From G963665215 sp963665215 (GTDB lineage Bacteria; Chloroflexota; Dehalococcoidia; Lucifugimonadales; CAUZJF01), in assembly GCA_963665215.2 (NCBI GenBank), contig CAXXWW010000003.1:186001-250000 (forward strand): a DNA stretch of 64,000 nucleotides, given 5' to 3'. Below are positions 29,084 to 37,446 of this stretch, piece by piece. A model generated the notes under the pieces. The model was not told where the DNA came from, did no database searches, and saw nothing but the letters and a program-made list of their open reading frames with translations. The first letter of the stretch is position 1. Each line of letters begins with the position of its first letter. The position numbers and the translations under genes were made by a program.

Positions 29084-30052
29084 ATGGCAGGCCCTGGGAA
29101 GTCCCACAGAATCGGAATCAGCCTAGTAGAACTGTTTGACATGTTTCCCGACGAGGACGCGGCCCGTAAGTGGTTCGAGGAAACCCGTTGGCCAAATGGC
29201 CGGGCCTGCGCCAAGTGTGGCAGCGTCACGACGAGCAAAGTTCCGAACGCTACTCCCATGCCCTACTGGTGCTCCGATTGCCGCTCCTACTTCAGCGTCA
29301 AGCTTGGCACGGTCATGCAGGGTTCCAACCTGCCGATGCGCAAGTGGGCCATTGCGATCTACCTCGTGACGACTAACCTTAAGGGCGTATCGAGCATGAA
29401 ACTCCACCGCGACTTGAAGATACGTCAGGCGACGGCTTGGCACATGCTTCATCGCATCCGCAAGGCCATGCAGGGCGGAGACCCGCTGTTTAACGGTCCG
29501 GTTGAAGTGGATGAGACGTACATCGGCGGGAAGGAAGCCAACAAGCACGAGTACAAGAAGCAGCGCCAGGGGCGCGGGCCGGTTGGCAAGGCCGCCGTCG
29601 TTGGGGCCAAGGACAGGGAGACGAATCAGGTAACCGCCATGCCGGTAGCCTTCACGGACAAGGCGACGCTTCAAGGATTCGTGCATAGGCACACGGCGGT
29701 GGATACGATGGTCTACACGGACGACGCGCTGGCCTACGTGGGGTTGAGGCGGCCCCATGCGACGGTCAAACACAGTGCGAAGGAATACGTGGACGGCATG
29801 GCCCACACGAACGGCATGGAGTCGTTCTGGGCGATGCTGAAGCGGGGCTACCAGGGTGTCTATCACCATTTCAGCGCCAAGCACCTTCACCGCTACGTCG
29901 GGGAGTTTGAGGGCAGGCACAATGACAGGCCTCTGAATACCATCGACCAGATGGCGGAAATCGTGCATGGGATGCTCGGGCAGCGGCTCCGGTATGCCGA
30001 CCTCATTGGGCCGGAGTACACGCGGCTGAACACGCAGTTGGGACTGGCCTAA
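29084..30052 (+). CDS. IS1595-family transposase (ISXO2-like DDE)
   Basis: 322 residues. N-terminal zinc ribbon with C42, C45 (CAKCG) and C63, C66 (CSDC). DDE-type core: D143 (VEVDETYIGGK), D213/D214 (VYTDDALAY), then the HTNGMESFWAMLKRGYQGVYHH signature with N243 and E246, as in ISXO2-like transposases. Start ATG follows GAGGAGAGACGATT. The stop overlaps the methyltransferase start (TAATG at 30050-30054), so the cargo is translationally coupled to the transposase. No defect seen. Confidence 0.95.
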   Translation: MAGPGKSHRIGISLVELFDMFPDEDAARKWFEETRWPNGRACAKCGSVTTSKVPNATPMPYWCSDCRSYFSVKLGTVMQGSNLPMRKWAIAIYLVTTNLKGVSSMKLHRDLKIRQATAWHMLHRIRKAMQGGDPLFNGPVEVDETYIGGKEANKHEYKKQRQGRGPVGKAAVVGAKDRETNQVTAMPVAFTDKATLQGFVHRHTAVDTMVYTDDALAYVGLRRPHATVKHSAKEYVDGMAHTNGMESFWAMLKRGYQGVYHHFSAKHLHRYVGEFEGRHNDRPLNTIDQMAEIVHGMLGQRLRYADLIGPEYTRLNTQLGLA

Positions 30053-31598
30053 TGGCCGCTCCCAACTTCCGCAACCGGACGCTCTACCACGGGGACAACC
30101 TGCCATTCCTGCGTGGCATGAACTCCGAGTCCGTCCACCTTATAGCCACAGACCCGCCGTTCAACAAGGGCAAGGACTTCCACGCCACGCCTGACAGTTT
30201 GGCGGCTGGGGCCAAGTTTCAAGACCGTTGGTCATGGGCGAAGGACGTGGAGCAGATAGAGGACGACTGGCCCACCGTCCATGCCGTCATAGAAGCGTCA
30301 AAGGCGATAGCCGGTATCTGAGTCCGAGCACATACGGGCAGGATATGGCCGCGTTCCTGTGCTTCATGGGGGTGCGCCTGTTAGAGATGCAAAGGATTCT
30401 CCGCAAGGATGGGAGCATCTATCTCCACTGCGACCCTACGGCAAGTCACTACCTGAAACAGCTTATGGACGCCGTGTTTGGGCCGGGGAAGTTCAGGAAT
30501 GAGATTGTTTGGCAATGTGCCACAACCAAGAAGGCAGATGCCAAGCGGTTCGGCAACACCCACGAAATCATTTTTGCTTACTCAAAGTCTGAACATGCCG
30601 CTTGGAATCCCGTTTATCTCCCCTACAAAGAAGCCTACATCAAGTCCATGTATCGCAATGACGACAACGACGGGCGAGGGCCTTACCGGGTGTCTGACCT
30701 AACTCAAACCGGCATTAGGCACGGCGCATCAGGCATGGTGTGGCGGAGTATTGACATCACAGCAAAAGGGAAACACTGGATAACGCCTACTGGCAAGGGG
30801 GCGGGTGATTGGATAGTTGACAACGTGATCCCGGATTTTAGAACCATTCGCGGCACGCAGGCCCGTTTGGATGCTCTTGATACTCACAATCTCATCTATT
30901 GGCCCAAACAAGGTTCTATGCCTGGACTGAAACGATATTTGGCATCGGTTGCGGGGGAGGCCGCTACGGACTTGGTGCTAGACATCGCCCCGTTGCAGGG
31001 ATCTGCTAGGGAGCGAACAGGCTACCCGACCCAGAAACCGTTAGCCCTCTACGAGCGCATTATCAAGGCGTCCTCCAACCCCGGCGACCTCGTGCTCGAC
31101 CCCTTCTGTGGTTGCGCCACGACCCCGGTGGCCGCCGAGCGCCTGGGACGGCAGTGGGTAGGCATGGACATATGGGAAGGCGCGCTCACCATCGTAAAGC
31201 AGCGCATGGAGGACAACCGGCAGCTGCTCACGGAGGCTGACCCGCAAGTCCACTATGAGACATCTCCGCCTGAGCGCACGGACGGCGGAATGGAGGCCGC
31301 GCCGTTCATCCAAGTGACGGAGCGGTATGCCGAGCCGAACGGCCCGCGTATGAGCCGGGCAGAGATGTATGAGTACCTGCTGGCCCAGCGCGGCCAGCGT
31401 TGCCAGGGCTGCGACCGCGTGTTTGATGATGCCCGCTACTTGGAGCTAGATCACAACACGCCGCGCTCCGACGGTGGCCTGAATCACATCACCAACCGAG
31501 TACTTCTCTGCGGGCCGTGTAATCGGTCCAAGTCCAATACCTACACGCTGTCTGGTCTTAGGCGACTCAATCGGGCAAATGGTTGGATGGCGAGCTAG
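30052..31598 (+). pseudogene. beta-class DNA methyltransferase fused to HNH nuclease, one frame break
   Basis: First frame (30052-30321): RTLYHGDNLPFLRGMNSESVHLIATDPPFNKGKDF, i.e. catalytic motif IV DPPF at residues 34-37. Second frame (to 31598): MAAFLCFMGVRLLEMQRILRKDGSIYLHCDPTASHYLK, the target-recognition middle, GYPTQKPLALYERII and LVLDPFCGCATTPVAAERLGRQWVGMDI (AdoMet motif I). The order IV then I marks a beta-class N4-cytosine/N6-adenine enzyme. The C-terminus is an HNH domain: CQGCD, YLELDHNTPRSDGGLNH, NRVLLCGPCNRSK. The frame changes inside 30305-30328, a 24-nt stretch identical to the interior of the IS256 transposase. The intact fusion would be about 510 residues. A natural shift or artefact cannot be separated here. 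Confidence 0.85.
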
Positions 31599-31611
31599 AA
31601 GGAGGGGAATC

Positions 31612-32235
31612 ATGCTGAAGGGAGAGCTTTACTATCGCGTTGCCCATGCGCATCGGCAAGAACAGGACCACCGGAATCGCGACTTCGACCTGAAGGCGGC
31701 GGGCTGTCTTGGCATAGCAACTACCATAACCGGCATGGGTGCCATTCTCCTCAACGGGTTCTTGAACAACTCAAACATGGAGATGACCACACTGTCGCTC
31801 GTCTTCATCGCTCTATCAGCGTTGGTATACATCTGCACTCTAGGTTGTGGCCTGCTAGCCATGAGACCCCGTGAGTGGCGTTTCGACCCTGACCTGTCGA
31901 AATTTGCGGCGTATCTACCAGATTACGATGATGAGGCGTTCGTTGAATGGGCAGGAGACCAGTTCAAGAATTCCGCTGAATCCAACAGCAAGATTCTGGC
32001 TCGAAAGGCGCAGTTCCTCATGGTCTCCTTTTTGCTTACGCTCTCCCTGCCGATTCTCCTATTTGCTCTTGTCCTCACGTTTGGGGATCTAAGTCAAGGC
32101 TCTTCTTCTCCGTTATCGGAGCATCAGGAGGCTTACATAGAGGACGTGGCGGCTCAGGCTCGTCCGGCTCAGGCTCGTCCGGCTCAGGCGTGGGCAGCTT
32201 GGGGTCGGTCATTCAGTGCCTCCCGTTCAGGATAG
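31612..32235 (+). CDS. three-helix membrane protein, transposon cargo
   Basis: 207 residues; AAGGAGGGG lies 5 nt before the ATG and 13 nt after the methyltransferase stop. Cytoplasmic-looking N-terminus (ELYYRVAHAHRQEQDHRNRDFDLKAAG), TM1 about 31-50, TM2 about 60-83, a ~50-residue charged loop, TM3 about 134-157, then a short tail with repeated QARPA units (32154-32190). The plan of two helices, a soluble loop ending in a basic helix (SKILARKAQFL) and a third helix, with D-x-KA before TM1, resembles small membrane effectors of cyclic-nucleotide defence systems (SLATT or DUF5706 type). This is resemblance of layout only; no family can be assigned. Confidence 0.7.
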   Translation: MLKGELYYRVAHAHRQEQDHRNRDFDLKAAGCLGIATTITGMGAILLNGFLNNSNMEMTTLSLVFIALSALVYICTLGCGLLAMRPREWRFDPDLSKFAAYLPDYDDEAFVEWAGDQFKNSAESNSKILARKAQFLMVSFLLTLSLPILLFALVLTFGDLSQGSSSPLSEHQEAYIEDVAAQARPAQARPAQAWAAWGRSFSASRSG

Positions 32236-32298
32236 ACTAACCCTAGCAGAAGGAGTGAGGCTTGTCAAGGATTCCGTATAAATCCCATAAGTATCCAT

Positions 32299-32648
32299 CG
32301 GCTAGCCTCCCTCGGTGCCAGTGGCTCATTCAGACTATGAGTTTGTATCACTCAAATCGTGTCCTTCACAGGGCTCTCCTGCTTCTTGAGGATATTATCT
32401 CAGTGATATGATCACGGCGCTATAGAGCCGTCAGATCCACATCAGACGGAGGCTGCGGGGCCACCTGTGCCCTCGAGTGGCCTGGTGTGGGTTCGGGCTC
32501 TGTAGAGAGATTCCGTGCCTCGCCACGAGGGGGCTCTCTCATGCGGACTGCCATTGCGGCATCTCCATTCAACATGAGGCGCCTCCGCCTGTCGAGCTGA
32601 CGCATAGTATCCAGGTCCCGGCCGCGATTCAACGCCGCTGTGGATCAC
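32299..32648 (+). other. region upstream of the original nitroreductase start
   Basis: Holds the ribosome site of the interrupted nitroreductase (32307-32314, minus strand) and presumably its promoter. A minus-strand frame 32420-32632 (70 residues, Pro/Arg-rich) has no family and no convincing start signal; I do not call it a gene. Confidence 0.5.
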
Positions 32649-32859
32649 TAAGAGCGTGTGAGGAGTATGTGGAACTGTGGTTCGACCCTTCGACTTCGCT
32701 CAGGACAGGCAGGCTCACCACGATGGTTCGATACGGCCTACGGCCTACTCACCATATGCGGTATTTGCCAGCTCGCCCCGAGTAGTCCTTCCACCGTGGA
32801 AGGACGTATCGAGGGGAGCTTGTCGAAGGGTATGAAAGTCGTATTCACACACCCTCTAA
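32649..32859. repeat. MITE-like repeat, copy A
   Basis: About 211 bp without an ORF, partly matching 47021-47222. Ends are TAAGAGCGTGTGAG and, reversed, TTAGAGGGTGTGTGA. Arms contain GACCCTTCGACTTCGCTCAG and CCCTTCGACAAGCTCCCC. The centre has a perfect hairpin GTCCTTCCAC-C-GTGGAAGGAC. Confidence 0.8.
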
Positions 32860-32879
32860 CCGATGATCGATCCGTCACT

Positions 32880-32908
32880 TTGACATTGGACCATCCTTGC
32901 ACTAGGCT
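32880..32908 (+). promoter_or_regulatory. sigma70-type promoter of the PhyH gene
   Basis: TTGACA (32880-32885), a 17-nt spacer and TAGGCT (32903-32908), 24 nt before the ATG at 32933. It lies just outside MITE copy A. Confidence 0.5.
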
Positions 32909-32932
32909 ACATTCGCGAAAGGTAGATGTGGA

Positions 32933-34336
32933 ATGGACTCGATCAAGCTCACCGACGTCCAGATGAGGACGTTCATCCGGGATGGGTACGTGGAGGTCAA
33001 GCCCGACCTGCCACCCGAATTCCACGCTGAGATGTTCGCGAAGATCGACGAAGTCTTTGAGACGGAAGGCAACCCCGGCAACAATATCCTTCCCCGTATC
33101 CCCGAACTGCAGACCATCTACGACGACCACAAAGTCCACGGCGCGCTTCAAAGCATCGCGGGCGACGACTACTACGCGGAGCCGCATAGGCACGTTCACT
33201 ACAACCCGCCCCACAGCGAAGGCCAGACTCTCCACAAAGACTCATTCACCCGCAGACGGCACCATCCTCGCTGGCTTGTGACCTTCTACTATCCGCAGGA
33301 CACGACTCTGGAGATGGGCCCTACCGGCGTCGTGCCCGGCACGCAGTACACCAACGTCATTCCTGAGGACTCGTCCGACCGCGAGATCGGCGCGGCGGGC
33401 GAGGCTGGCCGCGTAGTTATAGCAAACTATGACATTGTCCATCGCGGAATGCCAAACGGCACCGGCAAGAAGCGGTACATGGTCAAGTTCCTATTCAATC
33501 GCATGAGCGAGCCGACGGCTCCAAACTGGGACAATTTGGAGGCCGAATGGGCGGCCGACGGACGCGCCGAGTACGAAGCCGTCATGGACCACGTGTGGGG
33601 GTGGCATCGGGCTGAAGGGAACAGCGCCGGCCGTTCCGCTTACGACGCGGTCGACGACCTGTTCTCTGATCTCAAGAGCGATTCGGAGCCGACCGCTTTC
33701 AACGCGGCTTACACGCTGGCGAAAGTCGGTGAGTCTGCAGTCGGGCCGCTTATAGATACGCTTCTGGACGGTTCAGCCGAATCGTGGTACAGCGGGCTTG
33801 TACGAAAGGCGCCGGGGCAGATGGTGCCGTCGGCGAACGCCAGCTACGCGCTCGCTGCGATGGGGGAAGCAGCGGTCCCTGGACTGGTCGACACCTTGGG
33901 CCGCTCGTCGGGCTGGGACAAGAAGCTCGTGGTGCAGACACTGGGCGATATCGGACTCGCAGCTAAGGGAGCACTCCCCCGGCTGTTGGGCGTTGCCAGT
34001 GACACGGACCCTATCGTCCGCGCCGAGGCTGCGGAGGCTCTAGGACAGGTGGTCCAAGACACATCCGAAGCCGTCCCGACCTTAATCGACCTGCTTTCGG
34101 ATGAGGATGGAGACGTCCGCCGTAACGCGACCCTCTCGCTGGCAAAGCTCAAGGGACACGCAGTTGAAGCCGTGACCGCGTTGGCCGGTGTCCTCAACGA
34201 CAGCAACCGATACGTGATCGGAAACGCATTCGAGGCACTCCGCCGGATTGGGACTGCGGAAGCGACCGAGGTGCTCGTCAAGCACCTGATGGCCGCCCGC
34301 TGGTGCCCGGTGACGAGGCCGGGTAGTCTATATTAG
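32933..34336 (+). CDS. phytanoyl-CoA dioxygenase-like protein with HEAT repeats
   Basis: 467 residues. N-terminal PhyH fold: DGYVEVKPDLPPEF, then iron ligands H101 and D103 (LHKDSF) and H170 (DIVHRGM), with R181 (KKRYMVKF) placed to bind 2-oxoglutarate. This predicts a non-haem Fe(II)/2-oxoglutarate hydroxylase. From residue ~215 to 450 there are HEAT-type repeats (AFNAAYTLAKVGESAVGPLI; NASYALAAMGEAAVPGLV; VRAEAAEALGQVV; VRRNATLSLAKLK; VIGNAFEALRRIG), probably for protein binding. The C-terminal RWCPVT tail is typical of the PhyH-HEAT subgroup. Substrate unknown. Confidence 0.9.
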   Translation: MDSIKLTDVQMRTFIRDGYVEVKPDLPPEFHAEMFAKIDEVFETEGNPGNNILPRIPELQTIYDDHKVHGALQSIAGDDYYAEPHRHVHYNPPHSEGQTLHKDSFTRRRHHPRWLVTFYYPQDTTLEMGPTGVVPGTQYTNVIPEDSSDREIGAAGEAGRVVIANYDIVHRGMPNGTGKKRYMVKFLFNRMSEPTAPNWDNLEAEWAADGRAEYEAVMDHVWGWHRAEGNSAGRSAYDAVDDLFSDLKSDSEPTAFNAAYTLAKVGESAVGPLIDTLLDGSAESWYSGLVRKAPGQMVPSANASYALAAMGEAAVPGLVDTLGRSSGWDKKLVVQTLGDIGLAAKGALPRLLGVASDTDPIVRAEAAEALGQVVQDTSEAVPTLIDLLSDEDGDVRRNATLSLAKLKGHAVEAVTALAGVLNDSNRYVIGNAFEALRRIGTAEATEVLVKHLMAARWCPVTRPGSLY

Positions 34337-34379
34337 CCGACCGCTCATAAGGAGCCATATCCCGGACTCGTGGTATCAT

Positions 34380-36363
34380 TGATTCCCTCGTAAAAACCCC
34401 TCGTCCTCCGGGGGCAATGGGAGGATAATGTGGGGAAAGGGCGTTGGGGCAGCGCCCGGGCGAGGGAGGGGAGGATGTTCCGAGCGCGAGACCCGCAAGA
34501 GAGCCTCTGGCAGTCCCAGTTCCTGGTGACGCCGAAGAAGGCTAAGCGCCTGGAGGGGAGTTGGGCCGAGGTTTTCCGAAACGAGGCGCTCCCCCTGATT
34601 GACGAGGAGCTCTTTGCTCCGATGTACTGCGCGGACAACGGCCGTCCCAACCGAGCGGTGCAGACCGTCCTCGGGGTCCACCTTCTCAAAGAGATGTTCA
34701 ACCTCACCGACGGTGAAGCCCTGGAGCAGCTAGAGTTCAACCTGCTCTGGCACCACGCCCTGCGGCTGGACATCGAGGAGACCCACCTGCCCCAGAAGAC
34801 CCTCCACAACTTCCGAGTTCGCCTGATGCAGCACGATGGTGGCTGGCTGGCTTTCCAGGAGACCACGGACCGGATCATCCAGGCGCTGGGCATACGCACC
34901 GGAAAGCAACGGCTGGACTCCACCCACATCATGAGCAACATCGCTACACTCACCCGGCTGGGCCTGTTCTGTGAGACGATGCGGTTGTTCCTGCGGGCCT
35001 TGCGCTGGGAGCACCCAGAGCTTCGCCCTGTGGTTCCGGAGGGCCTCCTGGGGCGCTATTTGAAGGAAGAAGACGAGGCGACCCACTACGAGGACGCCCA
35101 CACGGGGGAGGGTCGGCGACGCCTTTCGGTCTGTGCCCGGGACCTCTACCGGCTGGTGGACCGGTTCCGTGGCACGACTGCTGCCCAGCTGGAGGAGTAC
35201 CGGCTGCTGGAGCGGCTGCTGCGGGAGCAGTGCCATGTGGGCAAACACCGGGACGGGCGCCCGGGGGACGATGATGACGATGCTGGGGAATGCAAGGTGC
35301 CCGTGGCCCTGAAGGACCCGAAGCAGGTGTCCGCCGACTCGCTGCAATCGCCCCACGACCCGGATGTGACCTACAGCGGCCACAAGGGGAAGGGGTACGA
35401 GGTGCAGGTGGCGGAGACCTGCCACGAGGAGAACGCCACCCAGCTCATCACCCACGTGGAGGTGACCCCCTCGAGTGGGAGCGACACCGACGTGAGCGTG
35501 CCGGTCGTTGACGGGCTCGCGGAGCGGAAGGTCCGACCGGACGAGCTCTTCGCCGACACGGCGTATGGGTCGGGCCGCAATGCCTTCGAAGCCTCGCGCC
35601 GGGGAACGGAACTGGTGAGCCCGGTGGCGGGGTCGGCGCCGGGGAACTCGCACGAAGGAGAGGGTGACGGACCACCGCCGCTCACCGCCGCGGACTTTCA
35701 GATCGACGTCACAGGGGAGCAGGCCACGGTGTGCCCCGCCGGCCACCCGTCCATCGAGGAGTACGAGCTGAAGGATGCGCCGGAGCGGGTAGAGGTCCAC
35801 TTTGCCGGGACAACATGCGAGCCCTGCCCCTTGCGATCCCGTTGCCCAGTGAAGCTGGACCGGCGTGCGGGGGCCTACGTCCTCAAGGCGGACCTGGTGA
35901 AGGTGAACATCGAGCGGCGCCGGAGGGCCGAGGCCACCGAGGAGTGGCGCAAGCGGTATGACATAAGGGCCGGGATCGAGGGAACGAACTCCGAGCTCAA
36001 GCGCGCCCACGGGCTTGGGCGCTTGCGGGTGCGAGGGGGCCGTCGGGTGCGGCTTGCCGTCTACCTGAAGACGTTGGCGTGCAACTTCAAGCGGATGGTC
36101 CATGCACGCCTGGTGGAGATGGAGAACACGGCTCAGCGGGCGGTCGGGACGGTACCTGCGGTCGCGGCCGCATGAGGGCGCCGCTCCACAGCTTCCACCG
36201 GGTGCCCTGAGCCACGGAAGGGGTACCGCAACGGGATCACGCTTGTCCTGAGCGCGGCAGATGGTGCGGTGAGCCCAGCAGCCGGCATCCCGTGGCCTCC
36301 TCCCTTCCAGGCCCCTTCGCACGCCAGGGTTCATCTCAAACAGGCCTTTTTGCGAGGGAATCA
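34380..36363 (+). mobile_element. IS1182-family insertion sequence
   Basis: 1984 bp. Ends TGATTCCCTCGTAAAAACCC and, reversed, TGATTCCCTCGCAAAAAGGC; a 4-bp repeat TCAT flanks both sides (34376-34379 and 36364-36367). It lies between the PhyH gene and the DUF1059 gene, 39 bp before the latter's ATG. Confidence 0.9.
34475..36175 (+). CDS. IS1182-family transposase
   Basis: 566 residues from the ATG at 34475 (GGGAGGGGAGG directly upstream); the frame is also open from a GTG at 34430. N-terminal DUF772 region (FAPMYCADNGRPNRAVQTVLGVHLLKEMFNLTD). DDE core: QRLDSTHIMSN (first Asp), LFADTAYGSGRN (second Asp), a Cys cluster CEPCPLRSRCP near the end and the YDIRAGIEGTNSELKRAHGLGR helix with the catalytic Glu. 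Intact. Confidence 0.95.
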   Translation: MFRARDPQESLWQSQFLVTPKKAKRLEGSWAEVFRNEALPLIDEELFAPMYCADNGRPNRAVQTVLGVHLLKEMFNLTDGEALEQLEFNLLWHHALRLDIEETHLPQKTLHNFRVRLMQHDGGWLAFQETTDRIIQALGIRTGKQRLDSTHIMSNIATLTRLGLFCETMRLFLRALRWEHPELRPVVPEGLLGRYLKEEDEATHYEDAHTGEGRRRLSVCARDLYRLVDRFRGTTAAQLEEYRLLERLLREQCHVGKHRDGRPGDDDDDAGECKVPVALKDPKQVSADSLQSPHDPDVTYSGHKGKGYEVQVAETCHEENATQLITHVEVTPSSGSDTDVSVPVVDGLAERKVRPDELFADTAYGSGRNAFEASRRGTELVSPVAGSAPGNSHEGEGDGPPPLTAADFQIDVTGEQATVCPAGHPSIEEYELKDAPERVEVHFAGTTCEPCPLRSRCPVKLDRRAGAYVLKADLVKVNIERRRRAEATEEWRKRYDIRAGIEGTNSELKRAHGLGRLRVRGGRRVRLAVYLKTLACNFKRMVHARLVEMENTAQRAVGTVPAVAAA

Positions 36364-36402
36364 TCATTGCCTTACGGAATTTGTGGAAAGGAGAGGCCAC
36401 CA

Positions 36403-36570
36403 ATGCAGAGTGAGAACACGAAGGAATGGCAAGTTACGTGCGTGTGCGGATGGCGGACGCTCGGAAAGAAGGAAGACGTCGTTTCCGCCGTCATAGCGCA
36501 TGGCCGTGACACACACCAGCAGGAGGTAACGGAACAGGAGGCGATGTCGCAAGTAGTGCCGATTTCATGA
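36403..36570 (+). CDS. DUF1059 family small protein
   Basis: 55 residues; AAAGGAGA precedes the ATG by 9 nt. WQVTCVCGWRTLGKKEDVVSAVIAHGRDTH fits the DUF1059 pattern C-x-C-G-W ... V-x-x-x-x-x-H-x-x-x-x-H, a tiny domain with a probable metal-binding Cys/His set. Function unknown. The IS1182 insertion just upstream may have separated it from its own promoter. Confidence 0.75.
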   Translation: MQSENTKEWQVTCVCGWRTLGKKEDVVSAVIAHGRDTHQQEVTEQEAMSQVVPIS

Positions 36571-36667
36571 GACCAATGTAAGGACCTCGCCCGATTCGTA
36601 TCAGTAGATTGGGACGTGGGTGCGGTACTTATTCCCTGGATGCCGCCTACCTTTGAGGAGAACGGAC

Positions 36668-37222
36668 TTGCAAGGCGATAGGCCTTCACACGATATTCAC
36701 GGGATGCCAGAGCCGCCCTCTGAAACCCTGTGGTCGGCTGACTTTGTGATGCAGGCGATAGAGATCCTGCCGGTCTCGCTGCGGCGTGGGCGTATCTGGT
36801 CCTTGCAGCCCGGGCATGCTGACTCGTTCGTCGTGGGCTGGCCGGCGGGAGCAAAGCCGGAGGATGTTGCTGCGCAGGCAATGGCGCAAATCGGGGTTGA
36901 GGCCGACGTACTTCATTCAACGTCGTGGCGGCATGCGAATAAGGAAGTGGTGCTGACCTATATCGCGGTCATTCCGCCGGACACCCCACCACCACCGTCA
37001 TGGGAAATCGTGGAGGTCGCGCGCTCAGAGCTCGCGCGAGGGGATGCGACTGCGCCCCCGTCGTCTATCGGGATAATGCAGGTCCAGGAGCACGCGCTGC
37101 GCCACCTAGCCTGGCTAAGGCAGGATGATCCTACGATCGCAGAGCTACTTGACGGTTGGACACGAGCACTCTCTGAATACATCCCCGAACCGTTTCGAGC
37201 GCTTGGTAGTCCGCCTATGTAG
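36668..37222 (+). CDS. hypothetical protein
   Basis: About 184 residues from a TTG at 36668 (preceded by GAGGAGAACGGAC); an ATG at 36704 is an alternative. The core reads RRGRIWSLQPGHADSFVVGWPAGAKPEDVAAQAMAQIGVEADVLHSTSWRHANKEVVLTYIAVIPPD, which suggests a compact alpha/beta domain. Pro-rich loop (TPPPPS). No signal peptide, no family recognised. Codon use looks genuine. Confidence 0.55.
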   Translation: MQGDRPSHDIHGMPEPPSETLWSADFVMQAIEILPVSLRRGRIWSLQPGHADSFVVGWPAGAKPEDVAAQAMAQIGVEADVLHSTSWRHANKEVVLTYIAVIPPDTPPPPSWEIVEVARSELARGDATAPPSSIGIMQVQEHALRHLAWLRQDDPTIAELLDGWTRALSEYIPEPFRALGSPPM

Positions 37223-37446
37223 GGCCAATATTCAGGTGGTATGCCTGGCCGCTGGGGGCGCATGCCATCCCAGAGATAAATACTGGGCAATCTGATTGAT
37301 AACAGCCGCCTCACCCCCACCGCGATCGCTCCCCAGTCCCCCTCAGCTGCGAAAACTGCGTTGTCATAAGAGAGCTCGACCCTGCTGGGCTGCGGCGAGG
37401 AACAACGTAGCTCGTCGAGCCGGCCCCTTGGCAGTAAGTTCAGATG

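Larger units (their letters stand above)
29002..32286 (+). mobile_element. IS1595-family transposon with passenger genes
   Basis: 3285 bp bounded by a perfect 25-bp inverted repeat that begins GGGATTTATACGGAATCCTT at each end, and by the 8-bp duplication ATAAGTAT (28994-29001 and 32287-32294). The 8-bp duplication and GG-starting ends are characteristic of IS1595. Inside are three genes on one strand with almost no gaps: transposase (29084-30052), DNA methyltransferase-HNH (30052-31598) and a membrane protein (31612-32235). It interrupts codons 2-4 of a nitroreductase gene. Confidence 0.95.
27117..32298 (-). pseudogene. nitroreductase gene cut by IS256 and by the IS1595 transposon
   Basis: Three exonic pieces. 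The start codon (32298-32296) with GAGGGAGG (32314-32307) lies beyond the transposon and encodes MDTY. Codons for QCLKERRTVRSFKPDPVPETVVNKILQAARWAPSSRDQQPWHLVV up to RFIAEAPM lie at 29001-28785. The C-terminus (MAIALIMENADQPKLDAG, then AWAEGMGTCFV and VLPFGYR) lies at 27416-27117. Each junction is closed by deleting one 8-bp target repeat (ATAAGTAT; ATCGGCGC). The intact protein would be a ~185-residue FMN nitroreductase with the RRTVRxF motif. It was probably co-transcribed with the sialidase copy 1. Confidence 0.9.

Noticed and set aside
27409..32294. IS256 copy B plus IS1595 as one composite element
   Set aside because: Each has its own 8-bp duplication (ATCGGCGC; ATAAGTAT), so they inserted separately.
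34730..36403. 557-residue minus-strand ORF
   Set aside because: Exact antisense of the IS1182 transposase, His/Arg/Pro-rich; caused by GC-rich codons.
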